A stretch of DNA of 64,000 nucleotides from Capra hircus (lineage: Eukaryota; Chordata; Mammalia; Artiodactyla; Bovidae), in assembly GCF_001704415.2 (NCBI RefSeq), contig NC_030808.1:80816594-80880593 (forward strand). Reading direction: 5' to 3'. Positions 13,850 through 25,700 of the stretch are shown here, piece after piece. Position 1 is the first letter of the stretch; every line of letters begins with the position of its first letter. The position numbers were made by a program, and so were the translations under genes. The notes beneath the pieces were generated by a model. That model saw only the letters and a list, made by a program, of their open reading frames with translations, was not told where the DNA came from and searched no databases.

Positions 13850-14370
13850 TATCTGGCTTTTTTTATTTTTGTGAGACTCCCTGTTAAAGCTTGATTGTAA
13901 TTTCTTGCTTCTCATTTCTGAGTACTGAGATTTTGTTTGGGATTATATTGAGCCTATAGATAAATTTGAGAAGAATTAATATCTTTGTAGTATCAAGCCT
14001 TCCAGCCTGTGAACTGATGTATTCTTCTATTTATTTAGAATTCTTTGATTTTCCTCCGGGTTTTATAGTTCAGTTCAGCTACCTTGCATGTCTTTTATTG
14101 GATGTGTTCCTGGGTATTTGATGCTATCTGTTGCTATTTTAATTTCACATTGCTTAGGTTACTGTGTATGTAAGTCATTCTTTTTATGTACTTGCCTTGT
14201 AGCCAGTGATCTTGGTAAGTTAGCTTATTGATTCTCATACTTGGTGGATACTTTCATATTTTCTATGTACCCACCTTGGCAAGTGATTGAGTTGTTTTTC
14301 CTTCTCGTTTTTCCTTTTATTCATTTTTCTTAACTTACTGCACTGGCTAGGATCAGGCTTGATTTTTGAT
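13850..14370 (-). repeat. Ancient L1 ORF2 relic
   Basis: Antisense L1 reverse-transcriptase region (phrases such as TGTGTTCCTGGGTATTTGAT), heavily decayed with no open frame. Of L1M age by divergence. Confidence 0.75.
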
Positions 14371-15784
14371 CATGGTGTCAGATAGAAAAATCTTCCAAGG
14401 AGTTTCCTAGTAAGAAAAGAAACTATGAAATTAAGTTGGTTGATTTGTGAACATCCTATCTAAATTTTAAGAGGTGTTATGGTGGTCTACAGAGCAACAC
14501 ATTGTACTTTGTAGTGCATGCCCACATATCTTATCAGCCAGCCAACCCGTCTTTCCTGCCCCTGACAAGTGGAGACTCTCATTTGTGTATGGATCCTTAA
14601 CAGAGTTCTGATAGTCAAGTAGAGGTCCAGAGAGCTCACTCACAGTGTTCTTGTCTCAGAGGTAGCATTTAGGAGGGAATTGTCAAGCAGCAGCTTCAGG
14701 AGGGGCGGGGCATTTGGGGGTGCACGAGGGTATCCACAGCAACAGTGTGGCATCTAACTGGTCAGTGACTGGCTGTAGATCAGCTCTTCCAGAGTGCCTT
14801 CAGCTATCTGAAAAGATTTTGATTAGCTGGACAATAGAAGGGGGAATGAGATCTTATTAGATGGAATACTAGGATGGGAGGCAAGGACTAAGAAGTAGAA
14901 ACCACTAGAATCAAGAGATGTTTGTTGCCAGTAGGAGTGAGGGAGGGAACCTGAGCATTTGGGGGACCTAGAGACAGGAGAAAGTGTAAGTCCTTGAGTG
15001 GCTTCAGATGTGCCAGGCACGTCAGCAGCTAGAGAGTACAGAGTACTCGAGGATACAGACCCCGAGAACTGGCAAGTAGCATTCCTCTGCTTCTCTGCGG
15101 TTGTCTTCTCTCTCCATCTCTTTCCCTATTTGTTTTAATCCCTTTTTGATTTAGTCCTTATTGCTCAGATTTCATTTGGGCGGCGATATAATGGAATGAC
15201 TGACAACTGATTGGTATACTGACCACTTAGAGCTAGGAGACTTTGCTAGATTACCTTCTGAGCCTTGATTTTTCTCACCTCTAAAATGGAGACAATGAAA
15301 GCAGCTTTCTCACTGGGTTCGGAAGACTGGATAAAATAATTTTAAGTAAACTAGCCACGGCCAATAAGGGATTGTCTGGTTGCCTCTTTCTTGGTCCACC
15401 TGGTTCTTTTCCAGAGGTATTAGTTATCCATTGTTCTTTTGTTCTAGAACACTCTCTCTTAATCAGGTGTAATGTGGTATTTTTGTTGTTTTCATTGAAA
15501 ACAGGGTTTATGTCCTCTTTTTGATGAACATAGTGGGTGAGTGGATTATCGCCCATTTCTGTCAGTGTGGTAGATGACTGAGATGGGGTAGATGACAGGC
15601 GGGGGCGCTCTTCCTTCCTTTCCTCCCCAGTATCAGCAGCTTCAAGACCTTAAGCCATTCCTTTAACTCCTCTGGGCCTCAGGGTCCTTATCCATAACTG
15701 TAAAGGCCTAAATTAAGTGGACTATCAGACAGACTCTAGTCCAACTCTAATTACATTTATCGGAAGATGCTAAAAGTCAGATCC

Positions 15785-15930
15785 CTCACTAAATTATGCA
15801 TGCCATGAGGAAAAGGACCACCGTGTCTATTTTGTTTACCAGCGTATCCCTAGCACCTTCAGGAACCTGACCCATAGAAGATGCTCAACAAATGAATCAA
15901 TGGATGATTGAATGAAAGAAATCTTTACAA
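15785..15930 (+). repeat. L2 3'-end relic
   Basis: Sense L2 tail: CATGAGGAAAAGGACC, then CCCTAGCACC and a degenerate GCTCAACAAATGAATCAATG terminal repeat. Confidence 0.75.
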
Positions 15931-16654
15931 TAAGGAAGGTGGCCCATATTTGCCAGAAATTGTTCATAGGACATCGTTGGCTTTATGGGTCCGTCTTCTG
16001 TAACTGAGCTTAGTTAAACTCAAGTTTTCTGTTGTAGAAAATGTTTATCAATTCAAATAGTCAAACAGCTTTTTTTTTTCTTAAACTTCAGGAGTTCATG
16101 CTCCTCTTTTAATTGCGATTCATTGCCATGGTTTATAGTCCTCAGTCTCTGTCATGGTTTAGTAAGTCACCTGTGTGAAGGTAAGTACTCTATTTTTGAA
16201 ACCATAGTGTATGATTACACAACATCATAGCACCATCTGCAAGGTGCTGTGCCATCTTATTTCTCAAGGCAGCATGATATATCTCATTTTACAAAGAGGG
16301 GACAGGTTAAAAGTTACGAGCATTCCTTGGCTTCTACTTTCCTGCTTAAAATACACACATATGACTGTCAGGCTCTTTCATACATCCTCTGACCCAGCAA
16401 CCTCTCTGTGGAGACTGAGCCTCCTTCCTTACCCCTCACACGGCCCCCTCCTGGCTTTCCTGTCCATTATCTGTGAAACTTCCAAATCTCATTCCTGCCA
16501 CATTCCACTCTCTTCTCCTTCCTTCGAATGGTTGACTCCCAAGGGGTGGGGGGGACTATGACTAACATCATGTTTAGCCTTGAAAGGTAAATGTGGACCC
16601 TGCCATCAAATTTTAAAAATTAATTGGAAATATAACCCCTGAGTCTTAGTAGAG

Positions 16655-16835
16655 CTTGAAGGGAAAAATTGAAGGCAAAAGGAGAAGACAGCAGAAGATG
16701 AGATGGTTGGATAGCATCACTGACTCAATAGACATGAGTTTGAGCAAACTCCAGGAGGTAATGAAGGTCAGGGAAACCTGGTGTGCTACAGTCCATGGGG
16801 TTGCAGAGTCAGATGCAACTTAGTGACTAAACAAT
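16655..16835 (+). repeat. BovB 3'-end fragment
   Basis: The last ~180 bp of BovB in sense orientation (GAAGATGAGATGGTTGGATA through ATGGGGTTGCAGAGTCAGAT). A second similar fragment lies at 24945-25125. Confidence 0.85.
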
Positions 16836-16854
16836 GATATTACAAACTGGGGAG

Positions 16855-17065
16855 CTAATAGACAACATAAATTTATTTCTCACTGTTCTGGAAGCTAGAA
16901 GTTTAAGATCATGGTACCGAGGGCTCCCCTTCATAGACTTGTGTCCTCAGATACCTCTGCCCTCGTGATCTAATCATCTTCCAAAGGCCCCTCCCCCTAA
17001 TATCACATAGGACGTTAGAATTTCAACATATGAATTTGGGAGGTTACAACAGTTCAAACCACAGC
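16855..17065. repeat. Old interspersed repeat, family not assigned
   Basis: Contains AATTTATTTCTCACTGTTCT followed by GGAAGCTAGAAGTTTAAGAT and later ACATATGAATTTGGGAGG, phrases seen in many copies across mammals. I cannot name the family safely. Confidence 0.5.
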
Positions 17066-17224
17066 ACTCAGTTACTTCTTGAACTCCTCCTTTGGATAGA
17101 GAACATAAGATTCCAGGTATAGGACAGTTATGGTATGATATGGTACCAGATAATGTGGAGCCAAAATGGTATGGTACACACTAGGAATGCCATGTAGATT
17201 TAAGGAAATTAAGACATCAGAATT

Positions 17225-17439
17225 GGGCTTCCCAGGTGGCACTAGTGGTAAAGAATCCACCTGCCAGTGCAGGAGATGTAAGAAACATGGGTTTCTTCCC
17301 TGGGTTGGGAAGATCCTCTGGAGAAGAGAGTGACAACCCACTCCAATATTCTTGCCTGGAGAATTCCATGGACTGAGGCACCTCATGGGCTTATACAGCC
17401 CATGGGGCCTCAAAGAGTCAGACACAACTGAGCGCCCAC
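17225..17439 (+). repeat. Bov-tA SINE with target duplication
   Basis: Sense SINE beginning GGGCTTCCCAGGTGGCACTA. Flanks AGACATCAGAATT (17212-17224) and AGATATCAGAATT (17440-17452), one mismatch. Confidence 0.92.
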
Positions 17440-18794
17440 AGATATCAGAATTAGCCAAAACTTAAAACTTTCAAAATGGGTATATGGTATTTCTGAATAC
17501 ATTATAAAAGTTTGCTTTCTGGAAAACTTTGGTTTACCCTCTGGTATTAATCTTATCAGTAGAACTGATAACTTTTATAATACCGTGAAAATGTCAAAAC
17601 GTTTCTGAAGCCTGAAATGAGAAAACTGAACAATGCCATTACTGTTTACTCTCCAAACTTAGGAGAAACAGTGACTATAAATGATTTTCTTTAAATAAAG
17701 TCAGAAAAGTACTTCTAGGACATGTAACTGCTGCTTACGTTGGGGCATCATCACCAGTCCAAAACTTTTATGGCAGAAAACGGATAAGAGGAGAAGCAAT
17801 GACCCAGGAGCAGTGCCGAGAACCAGAACATCCCCTGCATACCCGACTCTCCCTTCTCGTTTACCAGCAACATTCTAACAAGAGCAAGCTTAGCCATTTT
17901 CTGTGTCTGAATGTCTGAAAACATTTGATAGCAATTGAGGGTTGGCTGCCATGATGTCACCATCAAAAAAATCACGAGAGAGACTCTAATGACTTCTAAA
18001 TATAATCTGCCAGTTCCGAACTTATTTTGTGTGTTTGGGAAAAGCAGTTGGCGTTTTGTAGGAAAGGAATTATGAAAACCTGCCCTTGCCAGTCAGTCAC
18101 TGGCAGGACTTTGTTTTATAAACTTGTCGTCTGTGATCAAGTCTCCAGGCTCATTTGTTCACTTCTGAGTCCAGAATTCAGGGTTGGAGGAAGCACCTGA
18201 GAAACCAGTTGGCAGCAAGATTGTTCAGTCGTAGAAAAGAATTGTCATTTCACTAATTCTGCCTAATATAAATCACTAAGAAAACCAAGCTTCTGGAAGA
18301 TGGCTCAGGAGTAAACACTGAGTGCAACAGAAAAACTCGGTGGGTCACCAGAGCACTAAGCACTGTTAGCCATTTAATGAGAACTTCGATCCAGTGGGTG
18401 ACAGCTGGTAGAGCAGCTTAACTCGTTCCTCTCCCTCTCCCTCCCAGACTCCCAGCAGAAAGTAGCAATTCTAGCCCATAGCCAGAAGGCAGTCCTTACA
18501 GCACAGCGTCTTCTAAGAGTTTGCTCTTCTACTTTGGGTAAAGCACCCTCTTTAAAATGAGTTAGCCCCTAGATACATTTGAAAAACTCTTAACTCCTCT
18601 GCCATCTCAGCATCACATATGGAATGTTCGATCTACTTCCAGACAAAGCAGCAGCTCTGTGTACTATCAGTTTAGGAAGAGTAATTGGCACCATTGAAAG
18701 GATTGGTTATGAGCGCCTGCCCTTCCTGGTAGGACATTGGAAAGGCACGAAGCAGGCACAAGCATGGAGGTTTTCCAGGCCTCCCGTATGCAGC

Positions 18795-19075
18795 TAGCCT
18801 CTCATTTGTGGTTTGGGGTCCATTGTTGTATTCCTTTGCTTTTGAAAATTTGAGATTGACATATACACACTTCTGTATTTAAAGTGGATAACCAATAAGG
18901 ACCTTCTGTGTAGCACAGGGAAGTCTGCTCAATGTTATGTGGCAGTCTGGATGGGAGGGAAGTTTGGGGGAGAATGGATGAATGTATATGTATGGCTGAG
19001 TCCCTTTGCTGTGCACTTGAAATGATCACAACATTGTGAATCTGCTGTACTCCAATATAAAGTTTAAAAGTTTTT
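18795..19075 (+). repeat. L1 3'-end fragment
   Basis: Sense artiodactyl L1 tail, including GTGTAGCACAGGGAAGTCTG and ending TACTCCAATATAAAGTTTAA. Confidence 0.75.
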
Positions 19076-19659
19076 GAAGTGCCCCTAAAGATTGGGTATT
19101 TCTTACTCAGAGCTAATATTTAGAGTTGCTTGAGGAAGGACTTTAAAATCATAGTTTTTAAGTCATATTTAATTTGTATATACTCTTTTTTTTTTTTTTT
19201 GCCATGGCAATTTTAAGCCTTAGATAAGCTAACATGTAATGTAATGTCTACCAGTATATTTTTGGGTGTTTTGTCCTTTTCAGAAACAGAATTGTTCTTG
19301 TCTGCAATCCTTAGTATTCTTATCACACCTGTGTTTTTCTTGAAGCTCCATCACCTACAGGATCTTTAAGGGCTTCAGAGCCTCCAGGCAGTGGACCCAA
19401 CACAGAAAAAGCTTGTAGGGGTGGGGGTGGGGGGGAACCTTGGCTAATTTAAAGCATCAGATGATGATTTCTGACTTTAAAGAACTTTTCATTGGTTTTA
19501 GATGGAAGGCTCTGTGTTAAGTGTTTGGCTTCCTCTGGCGTGTGACTGGACATGAGTTCCAAGAACAATCAGCTAGTATAGGGTTTGCAGAAGGAAGCAT
19601 TGTGCTCCCTGTTAATCACTGTCCTCTCTGTCCTCCCCTCATCCCTCTTCTGATTTCAG

Positions 19660-19789
19660 TGGTGCTTCATGCCCCACCTCCAACCAAGATCAAACGGGAG
19701 CTGCACAGCCCCTCCTCTGAGCTGTCATCCTGTAGCCACGAGCAGGCTCTCGGTGCTAATTATGGAGAAAAGTGCCTCTACAACTATTG
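19660..19789 (+). CDS. ETV5: ETV5 coding exon 'A' (residues 78-121, end of activation region)
   Basis: The acceptor TTTCAG ends at 19659 and the donor is GTAAGT at 19790. The exon opens with TG, completing a Leu codon begun in the preceding exon, and ends with TG, the first two bases of Cys121. The peptide begins VLHAPPPTKIKRELHSP, contains a serine-rich SSELSSCSHE stretch and ends YGEKCLYNY. IKRE is a psi-K-x-E sumoylation motif; by the numbering used here its lysine is K89, one of the four SUMO sites I recall for ERM. If the following intron were retained, translation would stop at once at TGG TAA. It probably corresponds to human exon 6; exon number is inferred, identity is not. Confidence 0.96.
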
Positions 19790-22700
19790 GTAAGTGGAGC
19801 CAGAGCAAGGCTGGCCAGGAAGTGGCCAGCACGTTGATTGTTTCCAGTATTATTCAGCAGACGCTCAGGGTAGCGCACCCGTCTCTGGCGGCAGTATAAT
19901 GATCCTCTAGCTGTAGCCAGTCCAAATGGGCTTTGTCTGCATGTAACGTGCAGAACTGTTAAATCAGCCCTTCAGGGGACTGATTTCATGGGGCCCTGAG
20001 CCCTCCCAAGGGAAAGAACCCTGAATGCTGGGCTATTTGATCTGTGGCTTCAAGGGAGGGACTATATGCTCCTTTGTGTCTATCATATGTTAATGTGAAC
20101 TTTGAGCACCAAAGAAGTAATCTTCACATCAGAATATATGAAGAAAATCCCCAAGCCAGTGCCCTTTACTTAAGAATATCCACGCCCCAGGAATGAAGCT
20201 TTAATTTTAAATCATTCTTTGCTCTTGAAGATAAACATAGATCTGCCTGAAAAGGGGAGGAGAAGCTTTGTTAAGTGATGTTACAGCAGAAATTTGTCTT
20301 TCAAAGGTTCTTGTTCCTGGGAACCCTGGAATTCTAGGGAGAGGGGGCCAGAAAACTCCCCCAGGACCTAATTTCTCCCCTCATCCATCCACCCCTGCAC
20401 ACGCATACATGGAGAATTCTTTTAGAAAAGGGGAAAAAGGAAACCGGAAGCTGAGGCTAAAATTATCTTTGAGAAGAATCACTAGAAGTGTTAAACAAGT
20501 CCCTGTGACGCAGTGTGTTTGTCACTTTTCAGAGGTACAAATATTCCCTCGGGGCTGCCAGCAATTTAACTATGTTAATGCTGTCATTTCCTGGCAACCG
20601 TGGGATGCAACCTCGAGTTCTGTTGGACCTGGTGACCACGCTAATGGCTTCATTGCAGCTAAATGGTTCCTTCTCTTTTTCTGTTTACAGTGCCTATGAT
20701 AGGAAGCCTCCCTCTGGGTTCAAGCCATTAACCCCTCCTACCACCCCCCTGTCTCCCACCCATCAGAATTCCCTATTTCCCCCACCTCAGGCAACTCTGC
20801 CCACCTCGGCGGCACATGCCCCTGCAGCTGGCCCAGTCCCAGGTGTGGGCCCCACCCCCACCCCTCATTCGCTTCCGGAACCTGGACCACAGCAGCAAAC
20901 CTTTGCGGTCCCCCGGCCGCCACATCAGCCCTTGCAGATGCCAAAGATGATGCCTGAAAACCAGTATCCATCAGAACAGAGGTGGGTGCTGATCTGGGCT
21001 TCCTTTACCACTTCCTCCCACCTCTCTAACTCCCAGGGAGAAGGGAAGTGGTAGTCACTTACCAGGTACCTATAAAGTTCTCATTCCACTGAGGCATCTT
21101 TTGAGGTAGGACTACTAATAATATGAATATGAACTGTTTATATCATCACCCTGGGGCTTCTCTGGTGGCTCAGTGGTAAAGAATCCCCCTGCAATGCAGG
21201 AGACTAGGTTCGATCCCTGGGTCAGGAAGATCCCCCGGAGGAGGGCATGGCAACTCACTCCAGTATTCTTGCCTGGAGAAGTCCATAGACAGAGGAGCCT
21301 GATGGGGTTGCACAGAGTCAGACATGACTGAGCAACTAAACAACGTATCCCCCTGCTCCTAAGGTACTGCAGAGGGGATATAGGCCTTGCAACACCCTTA
21401 TGAAGTAGGAAAGGGAGAGGTGGCTGGTACTCTTCCCCATTGTAGAAGCAGAGGAAGACGGACCTGCTCAGGATGTTGACCCTGTCTGTCGGCCTTGGCT
21501 GAGGGCAGCTTCGCTGGCTCCTCATTGGATACAGCCTGCTAGAATCATACCTTGGTTTATGCTACCCATTAATACTTTATTACCATTTTACTTACATATT
21601 AGGGAAGATTGCTGAGTTATCAGAGGTATTATTACTCATTTGATTTTAATACATTTTCACAGTAGGGGATTACCTGAGGACTGTATTTTTTTTTTTAGGA
21701 CTTTATTTTTAATTTTCTACTTTTGAGATGGAGATCTTGATTTCCCTTAATAAGGAAATAGAGGCATCAGAATAACTTGTCCAAAGTGATTCATTCTCAG
21801 AAAAACTAAGATGTAAAAGGAATCTACTCTGCAAGCACCAAACTTAACCTCTTAGGTCCCAGCCTTTGAAGTCATTATCTGTGGTATTCTAGAACTTTGT
21901 GTGCTTGTGGCCTTCCCTTAATACAAGATATTCTGGGGGCCTTTTTTATTTCGGTCCCTCTGGAATGAAGTGATAACGTAGGCAGGTAGTTATCTGTGGT
22001 TACCAATGGCTGCAAGGTGGTGACCGTTGTTTGTCCTTTATTGCTCTGCTTGGGGGAGAGGAAGAATATATAAGTTATCTTCCTCTGGCCTGGTCCAACC
22101 CAGATGCCTGCTGGTATTTAATTGGAGGTCACTATTTCTAGATGAAATGCAGAAAAAGAGCAAGTACTCTTGTCTGGTTCCAGTTCCCTTCCCCCTTTGT
22201 GGTGAAAGTCACCGTAAAGAACCACGTAATTTGTCTGGTTAGTGTTTATCCCCCTACTGATCCAGGGGCCATGAACACCAATGGTATATGGGGCCTGAGG
22301 GGAGAGAGTGTTAACTGTGGGCTGGCTCGGTGGTGGGCCTCAGTTGCCACAGGAAGTCACTTCATCTGAAGGAGGCAGGTACTTCAAAGTGTTTGCTAGT
22401 CACTAGCTTGTAATAACAGTTGTACTTCTTTAAGAGAATTTGGAAATTTGGAATTTTAGTGTAGAAATTCCAGGGGTTTTGTTTTTTAAAGCTGGCAACT
22501 AATTCAAATTTAAAACCGCAGTAATACTTTGCAGACTAAACAAAATCTGTGGGCAGAATCACCCCCAAGGCCTGCCAGTTTGTAAACTCAGGCCTGGATA
22601 CCATTTTTATTTCAATAATTTTGGTTTTGTGTTTTTAAACTGTCTTTTCTGATTGTATGCAGAGATTAGTAATTGAAGAGGTGGGTTGGGGTGGGGTATA

Positions 22701-25700
22701 TATTTTGTATTTGAAATAATTAGCCAACTTTAATTTGTTATACCATATGTAAAGGAAAATCACTTTGTGTTAAATCTCTTATTCGTATTTTCCCTTAATC
22801 CGTTTCATGTCTAGAGAGCCTGTGTAAACAGGTTGTGTCAATGGCTCACTGAACTGGGGGAGAATCTCCTATTACTAATGCTGCTGGTAGTTATTCATCT
22901 TCCTACAGCCCTGGAAGATAGGATGCCTTAGTCTCAGTGATGAAGTAGGTTTGTCTCCAGGCTACCCGGCCTCCTCCCAAAAAGAGGACATTTGATCCCT
23001 GTGATTTGAGTGTCTGTCCTCAGGTATCCAAAGGCAGGAGCCAGAAAGTAGACATTTCTTTTAGGGGGCGATTCTTCCCTGAAATCTGCCTTCCATCTTG
23101 CACTCACCTTCTCTTACCCTCCGCCTTTAGGAGTGGTGGGTCTGAAATCAAGACCTCACCCACACACGGAGTGATACTGAGATCCTTGAGAACTGAGGTG
23201 AAGGGCAGGTGCCTGCATAGATAAAACACAAACAAACATGGGCTCTTGGGCTTCTGTACCAGAGCACTATATTATCAAATCTGAAGGTGTACTACAGGAG
23301 TCCTCAGTGGGGGATTATTAGTAGTATAGGCTTCTTGCTCTACTCCAGAGATGGAGCTGTGGGTCTGGGGCAGGACCTGGAAATATTACTGTTGTACTTT
23401 GAGAAATCATGGTGCACCCCTGTCCTCTACGCCCACACCTATTCAACTTTTTTTTTTCCCCCTAAGACTCAAGTGCCCAGTACTCAATTTTGTTCTTACT
23501 GTGCTTGTCTATTATTGAGATAATGATATCTGTGTGATGCAAAATACACCAAAAACATGACAAGCGATTATGCTTGTAGATATAGGATTGCACAGAAAAT
23601 GAGACAAACTAAAATCCCTAGTCCGATTCTGGCTCATACTGTAAAGAGTCTGCCTGCGGTGTGGGAGACGCAGGTTCAGTCTCTGGGCTGGGAAGACCCC
23701 CTGGAGGAGGGCACGGATACCTACTCCAGTATTCTGGCCTAGGGAATTCCATGGACAGAGGAGCCTGGCAGTCTATAATCCATAGGGTCACAAAGAGTCG
23801 GGCACAGCTGAGCCACTAACAACAATAGAAATTGCAGTCAGGTATGATAAACTTGGTAACTACACATTTAATAACTTATGCCTGCTTGAAAGTGGAGTAG
23901 ACTAGTTAGAAACTGAAGTTTTTCTTGTGCTTTTAAGTTAGAGGGACTTCAAAATTAGCCTCATAACAAAAATGTGGTATTTTGCAGGATAGAAGGAAAT
24001 CAGTCTTACCTGAGATTTTCTAAATACCTCTGTAACAAAGGCAAGATAAAAACAAACAAACAAACAAACAAACAAAAAACCCTATCTTACATGTTAAAAA
24101 AAAAAAAAAATCAGACCTCAGAGCATCTAAAGGACTTCCTAAAAGTCACATAGCCAAATACCAGGTCCTACCTTTAGAAACCGAAAACATAAGTACCCCA
24201 CTCTGGTTATGCTTACAGGAGAGGGGTTGCTGACAATGTACTAAAAGCTAAGTAAGAGACCTTGAAAAATCCATTTCAACCTTGAATTTTATCCATCTGT
24301 TTCTTTAAACTAGCGGGACTTTCTCTTAAAACTACAAAATCCTACTTAATTCCTACATCATTTATCTAAACTCATGTTGTCACACCTTTATTTTTTGTTT
24401 TGCCGAGTACCTTATTCCTTCAGTTGAGTAGAACAAGCTCTTTTGAGGTTTAAAAACCATGATGTATACCCCTTTCTTTAGACCATATTTCACTCTATAT
24501 CTTGTCTTCAGTGTGTTTATTGACAGTGATTGTTTGCTAAGACTATATAGTCAGTTGTATTCTTAATGTTTTATATGATCAGTATATAATTCTTTACAAC
24601 TCAAAATTTGTTTTAGGAGATAAATACTAAAAAGCCATGATATATATTCGTGATTTCCTCCCCCCAAAGAGGAAAAAAATACCATGTAATTTGGCATGTT
24701 CAGACATGTTTCATTTACCCTTAAAGACCAGCTGCTCCTTGAAAAGGAGCACTGCTTCTCATTCAACCTTCTCACTCTCATAGGAGTTTATTGTGCTGTT
24801 CATAATGTGTACAAAAATCTTCCTATGTTATGCCCATAGTACTGGCCAGATATGCAATAAAGAAAAACTGTTATTCCATCTCATGTTGAGTTCCCCACAG
24901 TTCAACTGAAGAGACTCCACTAAGAAATACAGCATCTAGAAATTTTGGGAAAGATTGAAGGCAGGAGGAGGACAGGGAAACAGAGGATGAGATGGTTGGA
25001 TAGCATCAGCAACTCAGTGGACATGGGTTTGAGCAAACTTCAGGAGATGGTGAAGAACAGGGAAGCCTGGTGTACTGTAGTCCATGGGATTGCAAAAAGT
25101 TAGACACGACTTAGCGATTTAACAGGAATTTTGAAATCCACTGCACACTCACGTGACAGCAAGAAGCAAAAAATCAAAAAGCAAAATTTAAGAAGATACC
25201 CCTGATGGGAAAATCGTCTGCTTCGGACTTCCATGGTGGCTCAACGGTGAAGAATTCACCTGCCAGTGCAGGGGACATGGATTCGATCCCTGGTCCTGGG
25301 GAGGTCGCACATGGCTCAGAGCAGCTCAGCCCCGTGCAGCACAACTACCGAAGCCCACGTGCCTAGAAGCCTGTGCTCTGCAGTGAAAAAAACCACTGAA
25401 ACAAGAAGCCCATGCGCTGCGAGAGAGTAGCCCCTGCTCACGTACAACTGGAGAAGGTTCTTGCACAACAATAATTTTTTTTTTAACTCCCTTCTTGATG
25501 CTCCCTACGGGCAGTAGTGTTGCAATAGGCTATCACACTGAAATTGATAGTCAGAACCCAGTCCCCAGAGTCATCAAGAAAGGGTCTGTTGTGTGAATGG
25601 CCTATTTGAGAAGGTTCTCTCTGTGATTGTGATCAAAACTTTAGAGCTTAGAGGGTGAGCTTACATTTTCTAGAACTGTGATTTAATAGAAAACGACTTA

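Larger units (their letters stand above)
1..19659 (+). other. ETV5: ETV5 5' intron (partial)
   Basis: No segment matching the N-terminal ETV5 peptide between acceptable splice sites was recognised on the + strand, so this is read as the intron before residue 78. Positions 1-6580 hold essentially no ruminant SINE or BovB and may contain conserved non-coding sequence (GC-rich patch near 2470-2800). From 6586 on there are SINEs, L1 remnants, L2 and MIR relics, listed separately. The stretches 8560-13230 and 17460-18790 show no repeat or gene I can name. Confidence 0.75.

Noticed and set aside
1..19659. Possible upstream ETV5 coding exons
   Set aside because: I searched by eye for sequence encoding the N-terminal ETV5 peptide next to splice sites and found none. 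A spliced alignment would settle this.
20515..21054. A 179-codon open frame that includes ETV5 exon B with extra N-terminal codons
   Set aside because: The extra part lies in the intron before a canonical TTTACAG acceptor, the split Cys codon joins the previous exon exactly, and the upstream peptide has no ETV5 counterpart.
24048..24109. (AAAC)n plus poly(A) as a SINE tail
   Set aside because: No SINE body was found next to it on either strand; left as a simple repeat.
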